Below are positions 31,515 to 42,662 of a stretch of 64,000 bases of DNA, piece after piece. The notes beneath the pieces are model-generated. The model was not told where the DNA came from. It worked only from the letters and a program-made list of their open reading frames with translations, and ran no database searches. The stretch is from Tragulus kanchil. Taxonomy: Eukaryota > Chordata > Mammalia > Artiodactyla > Tragulidae. Each line of letters starts with the position of its first letter. Position 1 is the stretch's first letter. Location of the stretch: assembly GCA_022376925.1 (NCBI GenBank), contig JAIOJX010000031.1:138836854-138900853 (forward strand), given 5' to 3'. The position numbers and the translations under genes were made by a program.

Positions 31515-31615
31515 CACGCCCGTGTTTCCTGCCTGGAGAATCCTATGGACAAAGGAGGCTGGCGTGCTACAGTCCATGGGGTCACAAAGAGTCAGACATG
31601 ACTGAGCGACTTTCA
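31515..31615 (+). mobile_element. Bov-A SINE, 3' half
   Basis: 'CCTGGAGAATCCTATGGAC', 'CTACAGTCCATGGGGTCAC', 'AGTCAGACATGACTGAGCG'. The tRNA-like head is missing. It begins shortly after the end of unit 9. Confidence 0.85.
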
Positions 31616-32584
31616 TTCACTCGCCCTAACAGAATGAGTAGAGGACAAGGAAACAGCCTCATAATTGAGTCAAGAGGCAAAGGAAGAGACTCAAACGATC
31701 AAGCAATTGTCCATAGATTCTCTGAAAGAAGTTTAGAGATGCACATTAGAGCCTGTATCTCCAATCTGTCTAGTGGTTCCACTTTACTCCTGGCGGGAGA
31801 AGGAGGAAGGAGGTAATTTGCTCTCAGAAGCTCTTTGTGTGTGCTTCAGAGATGACAATACATGCATGAGCGTGGGTACTCATACCTTCCTCATCCCACC
31901 CCCAGCACCACTGTGCACAGAAACCTGCAGCATCCGTGGGAATCCTGAAAGCCATGGTGAAGTCACGCCAGTGGCTCACCACATCTTAGTTATTGGCAAG
32001 GAATCCCTATAGGACAAATAAGATTAATTGAAATTGGCCTGATTGATTGGTCTGTATGAACTTTTGTCAGAGCAGCCCTGTGATGTGGGCAGAGGCAAAC
32101 AGCTGAATCTGCTCTAATGGACCTGAGTCTGGAAAAAGAAATGCAAACGGACGTCAGTTCTCTCAAATGGGGCAGATGCCAGGGTCAAACTGCCAGTAAC
32201 CCTCACTTGTCTATGGTTTCCGTCTCTGTTGCTATTGGACGGGCCTAGAGTGACTAACACATACTTATACAGGGGTTCCAAACGGAAAGCCCTGGGTTCA
32301 GAAATGTCTTGTCTTCCTTGCAAACGTGGCGTGGGTATGGGATCTGTCTCTCTGGCTTCATCTACCTCTTCCTCTGTCTGGCTCCTTGGTTGCTCTAAGC
32401 TTCTTAGAGTTCCTTGAGCAGGTCCAGATTTCTATCCTTTCTCCCTTTGCTCTGGCTCTGTAGTCCTCCAGCACCCATGCTCTCAGGGGTTAAGGTGCTC
32501 CTGGAAACGAATGGGATTGTGTTGAAAATCAGACTCTTATTCAGCAGGTCTGGGATGGGGCTTGGAATTGTGCATGTGATTATG
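31616..32584. other. Single-copy DNA, no gene seen
   Basis: About 970 bp present once. Short frames only; no exon or named repeat recognised. Confidence 0.45.
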
Positions 32585-34787
32585 ATGATGCTGGAATATG
32601 GATCACCCTGGGCTATGGATCACACACTAGGACTTCAGAGGAGTATATCCTGTGGCATTTCTCTTTGATTCACTGTGATACCCCGGTTCCCAGATGGGGA
32701 ACTCCTATTCAGTCTCTGCTTCAACATCACATCTCCCGGGAGATTATTCTGACCCACTCCACCCCCTCCAGTGTGCATATGCCTCCCATAGTGGTTATTT
32801 TTGTTATGGGACGCATCCTTCTCTGTGGTCCTTATACTTACTGGCTATACTTTTGTGTCCCTAAGCCATAGGCAGGGTTTTATTCTTTCCCAGTGCCCAG
32901 AGTAGGGTCTAGAATGCAATAGGGATCATTGTGTGTTAGCATCATTTGATTGTATGAAGTGGTTTTAACTTTTCTGCACTCTTTCCTTTGCTCTCTCTGA
33001 ATTAGTGCTTCATGCCATCAAGAATGCGTTGGGACAGGGGACACCGAGTCTAAACTAGATCCAGAGTTTGACTGTTAATGGAATTATGTGCTACTAATGA
33101 CTTGAACAGAGGTTCTTGTTTGGGGTGTGCTGAAAGAGAAATGAGTGGTTTTAAGTAGAGAAACTGATTCTGGAAGATTCAGTGGGATACAGTGAGGACA
33201 GCTGGGGATCTTGTAACCCACGTGGAACCTTGGGGTTTTACCAGGAAGGTAAGGTCCTAGGCTGCAATATCTACCGTAGGAGAGATGGGGAGAGACTCTG
33301 TGCTTGAGGAGGGCTCCTCTGGAGGAGTTCCAGGGTCAACAGGTGGCATAGTCAGCACCTGGGTGCCAGTGCCTGCCCCTTTCAAGGCCCCAGAGGTGAG
33401 GGGCTTTGGAGTAGAGGAAGCACTCCGCCTTCCCTTGAGTGACTTACAAAACCTTCTACAGATGAACAGAGCTGGTTTCATTCCCTCTAAGGGCACAAGA
33501 CCCAGAATTTTGTTTGGTTACAGTGGAACTTGATCAGGAACAAAACTCAGCTCAGTAGGAATTTTGCTGAACTGGGTTTAGGTAAAGCATCCCTGAAATC
33601 AGCCATATGTGTAAAGGTTCATCTCTGGGGAAGACAAACCAATGACTAGATGTAGTCACTTCTCCAGGTTTCTGCCCAAACATATAAAATGATGCTGGAA
33701 TATGGATCACCCTGGGCTATGGATCACACACTAGGACTTCAGAGGAGTATATCCTGTGGCATTTCTCTTTGATTCACTGTGATACCCCGGTTCCCAGATG
33801 GGGAACTCCTATTCAGTCTCTGCTTCAACATCACATCTCCCGGGAGATTATTCTGACCCACTCCACCCCCTCCAGTGTGCATATGCCTCCCATAGTGGTT
33901 ATTTTTGTTATGGGACGCATCCTTCTCTGTGGTCCTTATACTTACTGGCTATACTTTTGTGTCCCTAAGCCATAGGCAGGGTTTTATTCTTTCCCAGTGC
34001 CCAGAGTAGGGTCTAGAATGCAATAGGGATCATTGTGTGTTAGCATCATTTGATTGTATGAAGTGGTTTTAACTTTTCTGCACTCTTTCCTTTGCTCTCT
34101 CTGAATTAGTGCTTCATGCCATCAAGAATGCGTTGGGACAGGGGACACCGAGTCTAAACTAGATCCAGAGTTTGACTGTTAATGGAATTATGTGCTACTA
34201 ATGACTTGAACAGAGGTTCTTGTTTGGGGTGTGCTGAAAGAGAAATGAGTGGTTTTAAGTAGAGAAACTGATTCTGGAAGATTCAGTGGGATACAGTGAG
34301 GACAGCTGGGGATCTTGTAACCCACGTGGAACCTTGGGGTTTTACCAGGAAGGTAAGGTCCTAGGCTGCAATATCTACCGTAGGAGAGATGGGGAGAGAC
34401 TCTGTGCTTGAGGAGGGCTCCTCTGGAGGAGTTCCAGGGTCAACAGGTGGCATAGTCAGCACCTGGGTGCCAGTGCCTGCCCCTTTCAAGGCCCCAGAGG
34501 TGAGGGGCTTTGGAGTAGAGGAAGCACTCCGCCTTCCCTTGAGTGACTTACAAAACCTTCTACAGATGAACAGAGCTGGTTTCATTCCCTCTAAGGGCAC
34601 AAGACCCAGAATTTTGTTTGGTTACAGTGGAACTTGATCAGGAACAAAACTCAGCTCAGTAGGAATTTTGCTGAACTGGGTTTAGGTAAAGCATCCCTGA
34701 AATCAGCCATATGTGTAAAGGTTCATCTCTGGGGAAGACAAACCAATGACTAGATGTAGTCACTTCTCCAGGTTTCTGCCCAAACAT
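32585..34787. repeat. Tandem duplication unit 10, single-copy content
   Basis: Copy 1 is 32585-33683, copy 2 is 33689-34787 (offset 1104 bp), with a 5-bp junction ATAAA. I see no named repeat or gene inside the unit, so here otherwise unique DNA is doubled. Confidence 0.95.
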
Positions 34788-34949
34788 TTTCAAACATCTA
34801 AATAGAAATAGAAATGATCCCCCCTCCCCGCAATTTTTTAAAATTTGTTTTCAAATGCCCAAATATTTGAGTTTGTGTGGACTCTTGATTTAGCTACAGA
34901 ATTTAGTTTTTACTTTGCTTTATGCCTTCTAATTAATAATAGCAAATAA

Positions 34950-35170
34950 TAAATGGCATTTTTTGAACATTTAGTGGAAATCTAGGTACCATCATGCTAA
35001 ATGTCATATGCATATGATCTTATTGAATCCTCTGGGTTACCCTCACTTATACCCATGGAACCTGAGACCTAAGGAAGTTTTAGAAAAGTAGTGCAAGGTC
35101 AAACCGCTTTTAAATGGCAGTTGGAATTCTATCCGAGACATTCTGAGGCCAGCACTTACTCTCTTAACTG
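34950..35170 (-). mobile_element. MIR-like fragment, minus strand
   Basis: 'TGATCTTATTGAATCCTCTG', 'CCATGGAACCTGAGACC' and 'GTAGTGCAAGGTCAAACCG' follow reverse MIR loosely. Confidence 0.45.
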
Positions 35171-35494
35171 CTGTATGGTTTTGCCCAAGGCTCCTGGGAC
35201 AGCTGAAATATGTCCACAAAATGCCTCTGAAATGTACTTTGATGTTTTCTTTCTCTTAAAGCTAGAGGGTATGTGAAGGGAATGTGGCCTTCTTGAACTA
35301 CTGGAGTTTCTAGAAAATCATTTCTGTCCTCATCATGGATGTTTTGGTCCTTTTATCCTGATTGTTAGCACATTTCCGTGATCTCTTTAACAGCCTGGTA
35401 AAGATTGTCTTTTGAATTATGACTGTCTCCCTTAGAGATGTTAGTAAAACAAGGCTATATGTTCTTCAGCTAGTATTAATACAATGCATTAGAG

Positions 35495-35570
35495 CTTCAG
35501 TTCAGCATCATTCCTTCCAATGAATATTCATAGCTGATTTCCTTTAGGATTGACTGGTTTGATCTTCTTG
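35495..35570 (-). mobile_element. BovB fragment, inverted
   Basis: 'CCAATGAATATTCATAGC' and 'CTTTAGGATTGACTGGTTTG' are reverse BovB 3' sequence. Its sense counterpart is present at 36370-36430, so the two form an inverted repeat around the element. Confidence 0.75.
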
Positions 35571-36690
35571 TGACTGTGTGGATCACAACAAACTGTGGAA
35601 AATTCTGAGATGGGAATACCAGACCATGTTAACCTTCCTCCTGAGAAACCTGTATGCAGGTCAAGAAACAACAGTTAGAACTTGACAGAGAACAGTGGAC
35701 TGGATTGAAACTGGGAAAAGAGTATGCCAAGGCTGCATATTGTCACCCTGCTTATTTAACTTATACACAGAACTTATCATGAGAAATGCTGAGCTGGATG
35801 AAGCGCAAGTCAGAATAACATTGCTGGGAGACAAAACTCTGTAAAAATAAAAAGTAAAATTTAAAACAAAAAATATTACTGGGAGAGATATTAACAACTT
35901 TAGATATGCAGATGATGCCACTTTAATGACAGAAAGGAAAGAGGAACTAAAGAGCCTTTTGATGAAGGTGAAAGAGGAAAGAATAAAAAGTCTGGCCTAA
36001 AACTCAGCACTCAAAAAATGAAGATCATGACATCTGGTCCCATCACTTCACGGCAAATCAATGGGAAAAAGAGGAAACAGTGACAGATCTTCTTTTCTTG
36101 GGCTCCAAAACCAATGCAGATGGTGACTGCAGTCATGAAATATGAAATTAAAAGACACTTACTCTTTTGAAAAAAGCTATGACAAACCTAGACGGTGTAT
36201 TCAAAAGCAGAGACATCACTCTACCAACAAAGGTCTGTATAGTTAAAGCTATGATTTTTCCAGTATTCACGTATGAATGTGAGCATTGGACCATAAAGAA
36301 GATTGAGCACTGAGGAACTGATACTTTCAGATTGTGGTGCTGGAGAAGACTCTTGAGAGTCCCTTGGACAATAAGAAGATCAAACCATTCAATCCTAAAG
36401 ACAATCGACCCTGAATGTTCATTGGAAAGACTGACCCTGAAGTTGAAGCTCCAATACTTTTTGACCACTTGATGCGAAAAGATGACTTACTGGAAAAGAC
36501 CCTGATATGGGGAAAAGTTGAAGGCAGAAGAAGGGGAGGACAGAGGACAAGATGGTAATTGGCATCAGTGACTCAATGGACATGAGTTTGAATAAGCTCC
36601 AGGAGATAGTGAAGGCCAGGGAAGTCTGGCTTGCTGCAGTCCATGGGGTTGCAAAGAGTCGGACATGACTGAGTGACTGAGCATCAACAA
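35571..36690 (+). pseudogene. BovB reverse-transcriptase remnant, to the 3' end
   Basis: This is the C-terminal half of the RTE-type BovB polymerase, which copies BovB RNA into the genome. The catalytic YADD box survives at 35905-35916 (TAT GCA GAT GAT), followed by TLMTERKEELKSLLMKVKEE. The upstream part of the RT domain is visible but frameshifted ('GGCTGCATATTGTCACCC'). An A-rich insertion sits at 35832-35874. Downstream the frame breaks repeatedly, then the standard BovB 3' end follows ('GAGTCGGACATGACTGAG'). The endonuclease domain is absent. It is 5'-truncated and cannot be functional. Confidence 0.9.
35832..35874. mobile_element. 43-bp A-rich insertion with flanking duplication
   Basis: Interrupts the BovB RT sequence. 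ATTGCTGGGAGA (35820-35831) and ATTACTGGGAGA (35875-35886) flank it, 11 of 12 matching. The insert is almost all A and T, like a retrotransposon tail inserted alone. Confidence 0.6.
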
Positions 36691-36699
36691 TATGCTTGT

Positions 36700-36835
36700 G
36701 CTTGTGGTCTCAGTTGCCCAGTTATGTCTGACTCTTTGCAATTCGAAAGACTGGCCTACCAGGGTCCTCTGTCCATAGGGTTTCTTTAAGCAAGGATAGT
36801 GTAGGGGGTTGCCATTTCCTCCTCCAGGGGAATCT
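36700..36835 (-). mobile_element. Bov-A SINE, truncated, minus strand
   Basis: 'TATGTCTGACTCTTTGCAAT', 'GTTGCCATTTCCTCCTCC'. The tRNA-like head is missing at the right end. Directly follows the BovB 3' end. Confidence 0.85.
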
Positions 36836-37017
36836 ATCTATACTTCAATTTAAAATGTTGAGAGATGTGTAGCACCTAATTGATAGCTCTCATTATGTAC
36901 CAATCATAGCCAGCCTTACAGCATAAATATGCATGAATATTTCTTCTGATTGGACCACGAAATGATGAGTGGGTCCACCTAGTCCTCTCTGTGTTCCTCT
37001 CCTCATGCACAGGGCTG

Positions 37018-37412
37018 GCAGAGATTATGAGTACTCCTCTCTCTCCATATGCTTTGCTATACGTCAGACTCCCTTGCAGCTTGTCAGGGTCACGTGATTG
37101 GATCTTGGCTAATAGAATGTGGGTAAAAGTGATGTAAATCACTCCCTACGTGAGCTCTTTAGTTAATCCCACACACTCCTTCATTCCTTTCTCTTCCTGC
37201 CACCATGGTTTGAGGAGCCCTTGTTCTGATGGTGTAACCACAGATAGGTATGGCCTGGATCCTAGCGTCACCACCTGGAATGAAACTGTGAAGGAGAGCC
37301 ACCCAGTCCACACAGGACTTTGAGTGAGAAACAGTCCTTTATTGTTTCAAGCCACTGGGATGTGAGAGCCTTCTGCTGCAGGAGGCAGCAGCAATTACTT
37401 CACTAATAGAGA
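37018..37412 (+). mobile_element. MLT1-like LTR (MaLR)
   Basis: 'GGTCACGTGATTGGATCTTG', 'GTAAAAGTGATGTAAATCAC', 'CTTCCTGCCACCATGG' and 'CCTTTATTGTTTCAAGCCAC' occur in MLT1 order, ending in the typical polyadenylation region. Confidence 0.55.
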
Positions 37413-38599
37413 GGGTGTGTCATACTTGCTTGTTGAGTAAATTAAAGCCCAAGAGACAAACAGGCATATCAGATGTAAATTTGGTTAAGTGGTATTCCTT
37501 TTGATAGCATGGCTTACTTCTATTCACATGTCTGCAGAAAGAGTAGAAAACGCCATACCAAAGCACACCACAGAACAAACATAAGATGATCTGCTTTATG
37601 TTGCTATAAGCAGTGCTTAGAGTCATTATTTGCAAATATATTCTCTCCTCCTTTTTAAAAATATGGTTTATTTGCAATCATGAAAACTAAAAGCAACAGC
37701 AAGAAAATATTCAACCATTAAATTGGCAAGACAGCCATTAAATGCCATTTGCCATTAAATTGGCAGAATTACAAAGTGTTAGACCAAAGATAAAGAAAAC
37801 ATACCCCACATTTTAAGTACAGAGGATTCCAGGTTTGGGTGACTGCCCAATAATTCCATCCTAACTTGCACACTGCTTGGACCTATTAACTCTGGCCCAT
37901 TATGCCTCTGACATGTCTGTAATGGTTTTTTTCCTTGCATATATTCATAGGGTGATTCCAGATTTGAGGCTGCAACCAACGTGGGGCTGTTCAAACCCTC
38001 AGCTATAAAATCTTTAAGTCTGTTAATTCTCTGTTCCATATTTTCCCCTTGGTGCTGGGAAAGAGTATTAATGTCATTTCTTCCCAGGCTTCACTACATC
38101 CCAATTGGAAATCTCTGGATGATTAAAAATGAGCTTTTCTCTCTGGAATTGCTCCAAGCCTATTTTCAAAGTAGTCATTGCTCATCTTGCAAATGCTCCA
38201 TTACACATTTCTCCATACTCAGGGAGCAGCTCTTCTTTTAATGTCTTATTAGTTTGGAAGGAGTCCGAAGTAGGGATTCCCAAGGACTGCCTTATTCTGG
38301 GCTTCTCCCTCCTGATCCATTCTTATAGTTCATGAGTCCTCAGAGCACACAGTTGGTCCATTCAAAATCCATCTGGAATCCAGAGAATAACCAGAACTGT
38401 TTTGAATCTAAGCTCCTTGAGTAAAGCCCCCTTGCACATGGATCAGCACAAGGGTGAGGGTGGGGAGGTGGGTGAATGAATGGATGACTGCAATGGCTTA
38501 TCGCCTCAATTTATTCTATAGCTCTTAAGCCACTTTGGACATATCATGTTATTTAATTCTCATGGCCACCACATTCACAGCTAGGTTAAGACTCAAGCT
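37413..38599. other. Single-copy DNA, no gene seen
   Basis: About 1.2 kb present once, AT-rich. Frames up to 86 residues show no family features. Confidence 0.45.
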
Positions 38600-38830
38600 T
38601 CAGGCCACCGTTCTAGAGACCCACCATCGTCTCCCCTGCCTACCGCTTTGCCTCATCTCCCACAACTCTGCTCGTAACCCTCAACTTGGCAGCCATCCTG
38701 AGCAAGTTCCTGATTCACCATTTCTGCCTGGAATGCTCTCTCTTAGGTGAGCACAGGGTTCACTTCTTGGTTCAAATACTTCTTCAGCAATGCCTCTCCT
38801 ATCTATTTTTCTAAAAAAGCACTCTCAACT
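38600..38830. mobile_element. L2 fragment
   Basis: 'CACCATTTCTGCCTGGAATG', 'TTCACTTCTTGGTTCAAATA' and 'CAGCAATGCCTCTCCTATC' fit the L2 3' region. Partly duplicated at 39728-39906. Confidence 0.6.
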
Positions 38831-40811
38831 CTTTTACACAAATCCCTCCAGCCTACATTTACTCATCTGTAAAATAGGGCTTCTAAGAGAACATAATTGT
38901 TGCCAAGAATTATGGTTGCAAAATGTTTAACCCAGAGCTAATCCATAATGAGTGTTCAATGAAGATCTGATTCTGTGGATGTTGTTGTTATTCTCTTTCC
39001 TCCCAACTGCCCTGTTTCTACCACTTGGATGTTAGCCAAATGAACTCCCCAGGAGCCAATAGCAAGTTTCAGGTGAGGAAAATGTTCACCCTCACTTGTG
39101 TTATGAAATGAGACTCTTGAAAGAGGTGACCAGGACTGGGAAGACCACCTTGCATATGTTGAAGATATTATAATTTTCAAAGCTGTTCCAATGTTGTCAT
39201 GAGGTCCTTAGAGCAACACTTAGAGGGTGTTTCAAAGGGGAAAATTATTCTCTCTTAGTAAATGACACACATGGAATCCAGACAAGAAAAAAAATCAGCC
39301 CAAATCTCCACAGCCCAAGGAAAGAACACCAGGTAACTCAAACCTCCAAGAGAGATCTAAATCCCTGAAGAGCATCTTTCTAAAAGTCTAAGTCTCCTGT
39401 CACAATTCTCGCTCTGCTTTCCCTAGAGCCTACATCTTGGTCAGAGGAAACGGAGTGTCCTCAGGCTGGGGCACTGGGAGATGCACAGCTCCAAGCTATT
39501 TCCAAAGTGTCATGCACACACACTCCAGGCCAACCTGGCTTCATGTTAGTATAAATGTATTTAATATTAGCATTTCCTTTTCTTCTGGAAACCATTTTTT
39601 TTTTCACTAATTGTATTGATGGAAGCATGTTTATATTGGTGGAAAAGTAATTATCTCATTGGAGTCATTTGAGTAGAAGTAGCAAGGGGCTGAGAGAAAC
39701 CAAGATATTAGTTAGTTCACCAGCAATCTCATCTCCCACAACTCTGCTCGTAACCCTCAACTTGGCAGCCATCCTGAGCAAGTTCCTGATTCACCATTTC
39801 TGCCTGGAATGCTCTCTCTTAGGTGAGCACAGGGTTCACTTCTTGGTTCAAATACTTCTTCAGCAATGCCTCTCCTATCTATTTTTCTAAAAAAGCACTC
39901 TCAACTCTTTTACACAAATCCCTCCAGCCTACATTTACTCATCTGTAAAATAGGGCTTCTAAGAGAACATAATTGTTGCCAAGAATTATGGTTGCAAAAT
40001 GTTTAACCCAGAGCTAATCCATAATGAGTGTTCAATGAAGATCTGATTCTGTGGATGTTGTTGTTATTCTCTTTCCTCCCAACTGCCCTGTTTCTACCAC
40101 TTGGATGTTAGCCAAATGAACTCCCCAGGAGCCAATAGCAAGTTTCAGGTGAGGAAAATGTTCACCCTCACTTGTGTTATGAAATGAGACTCTTGAAAGA
40201 GGTGACCAGGACTGGGAAGACCACCTTGCATATGTTGAAGATATTATAATTTTCAAAGCTGTTCCAATGTTGTCATGAGGTCCTTAGAGCAACACTTAGA
40301 GGGTGTTTCAAAGGGGAAAATTATTCTCTCTTAGTAAATGACACACATGGAATCCAGACAAGAAAAAAAATCAGCCCAAATCTCCACAGCCCAAGGAAAG
40401 AACACCAGGTAACTCAAACCTCCAAGAGAGATCTAAATCCCTGAAGAGCATCTTTCTAAAAGTCTAAGTCTCCTGTCACAATTCTCGCTCTGCTTTCCCT
40501 AGAGCCTACATCTTGGTCAGAGGAAACGGAGTGTCCTCAGGCTGGGGCACTGGGAGATGCACAGCTCCAAGCTATTTCCAAAGTGTCATGCACACACACT
40601 CCAGGCCAACCTGGCTTCATGTTAGTATAAATGTATTTAATATTAGCATTTCCTTTTCTTCTGGAAACCATTTTTTTTTTCACTAATTGTATTGATGGAA
40701 GCATGTTTATATTGGTGGAAAAGTAATTATCTCATTGGAGTCATTTGAGTAGAAGTAGCAAGGGGGCTGAGAGAAACCAAGATATTAGTTAGTTCACCAG
40801 CAATCTCATCT
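38652..40811. repeat. Tandem duplication unit 11
   Basis: Copy 1 is 38652-39734, copy 2 is 39728-40811 (offset 1076, then 1077 bp after one extra G). The copies share CTCATCT (39728-39734) at the join. Confidence 0.95.
38855..38990 (+). mobile_element. MIR SINE
   Basis: 'TTACTCATCTGTAAAATAGG' and 'CATAATGAGTGTTCAATGAA' fit MIR. Duplicate at 39931-40066. Confidence 0.65.
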
Positions 40812-42618
40812 TTAGGAGCAGCAACATCTCTTACCCAAAATCCTGTTTCTGAGCAATGTTAGCTGTAAGACTGATACTGACACCCCGAGGCTGGTTGACC
40901 ATGCAGAGACCAAAGCACAGCCCAAACATTCTCAAAAAGGCACCCTCCCCAAGGAGCCGAAAGGAAGCACAGAGATGGAAGCACACCAACATACTGTCTT
41001 AGAAAAGAGTATAAGGTGGCAACTCCTCATCAGGAGGACTGTTTCAGCCCAGCACTGCTGCTTGAGGGTCAAGCTACAAGGTGGAGAAGGATAGGAAGTT
41101 AGATATCTATGATGCTCCTTAGTGCTGCAATGGTATGAAACTAAGAGCTGTGATTGTGATCTTGGATTTGCACATACACCCAAAGACCCATAGGACCCAC
41201 TCAGATCTTCTCTATGGAAACTTCAACAAATAAAGAAGAGTTTACAGAACTTCCATTGTAGCTCTCAGCTAGTCCTTGCTCAGATAGAGTCTATACTCAC
41301 CTCCTTGGTACCACTCCCATTGTCTGCAGACCCATTATGTAGAGAAGTAGAAGCGAGACTCCACCTGCCATCTCAATAACCTCCTTTGGCTATAGGATGA
41401 CAATCGTCTTCTCTGCCAAGTCCCATCTCTCTCTATTGAGACTTAAAGGATGAAACAGCCATTGCTTTGTCTTGCCCCAATCCAACAGGTCAGTGTCTTT
41501 CTTACTGTGTGGCATCCATGGAGGAATAAATAGCTATATTCCTTATGTGATTATTCGGCAAAGATTTATTGAGCAAGGTAAACGGTAGCTCTGCTTTCCC
41601 TAGAGCCTACATCTTGGTCAGAGGAAACGGAGTGGGGGCACTGGGAGATGCACAGCTCAAGCTATTTCCAAAGTGTCATGCACACACACTCCAGGCCAAC
41701 CTGGCTTCATGTTAGTATAAATGTATTTAATATTAGCATTTCCTTTTCTTCTGAAACCATTTTTTTTCACTAATTGTATTGATGGAAGCATGTTTATATT
41801 GGTGGAAAAGTAATTATCTCATTGGAGTCATTTGAGTAGAAGTAGCAAGGGGGCTGAGAGAAACCAAGATATTAGTTAGTTCACCAGCAATCTCATCTTT
41901 AGGAGCAGCAACATCTCTTACCCAAAATCCTGTTTCTGAGCAATGTTAGCTGTAAGACTGATACTGACACCCCGAGGCTGGTTGACCATGCAGAGACCAA
42001 AGCACAGCCCAAACATTCTCAAAAAGGCACCCTCCCCAAGGAGCCGAAAGGAAGCACAGAGATGGAAGCACACCAACATACTGTCTTAGAAAAGAGTATA
42101 AGGTGGCAACTCCTCATCAGGAGGACTGTTTCAGCCCAGCACTGCTGCTTGAGGGTCAAGCTACAAGGTGGAGAAGGATAGGAAGTTAGATATCTATGAT
42201 GCTCCTTAGTGCTGCAATGGTATGAAACTAAGAGCTGTGATTGTGATCTTGGATTTGCACATACACCCAAAGACCCATAGGACCCACTCAGATCTTCTCT
42301 ATGGAAACTTCAACAAATAAAGAAGAGTTTACAGAACTTCCATTGTAGCTCTCAGCTAGTCCTTGCTCAGATAGAGTCTATACTCACCTCCTTGGTACCA
42401 CTCCCATTGTCTGCAGACCCATTATGTAGAGAAGTAGAAGCGAGACTCCACCTGCCATCTCAATAACCTCCTTTGGCTATAGGATGACAATCGTCTTCTC
42501 TGCCAAGTCCCATCTCTCTCTATTGAGACTTAAAGGATGAAACAGCCATTGCTTTGTCTTGCCCCAATCCAACAGGTCAGTGTCTTTCTTACTGTGTGGC
42601 ATCCATGGAGGAATAAAT
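38991..42618. other. Single-copy DNA (doubled by units 11-12), no gene seen
   Basis: AT-rich non-repetitive sequence. No exon, RNA gene or named element recognised; frames of 74-83 residues only recur because the DNA is duplicated. Confidence 0.4.
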
Positions 42619-42662
42619 AGCTATATTCCTTATGTGATTATTCGGCAAAGATTTATTGAGCA
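40487..42662. repeat. Tandem duplication unit 12, degraded start of copy 2
   Basis: Copy 1 is 40487-41575, copy 2 is 41588-42662. Within the first 175 bases copy 2 lacks 14 bases (a 10-base loss after GGAGTG and single losses in short runs), and the offset falls from 1101 to 1087 bp, then stays constant. 40487-40811 overlaps unit 11, so part is triplicated. Confidence 0.95.

Noticed and set aside
35905..35916. Active BovB reverse transcriptase
   Set aside because: The YADD box survives, but the frame is broken on both sides, there is an A-rich insertion and the endonuclease domain is missing.
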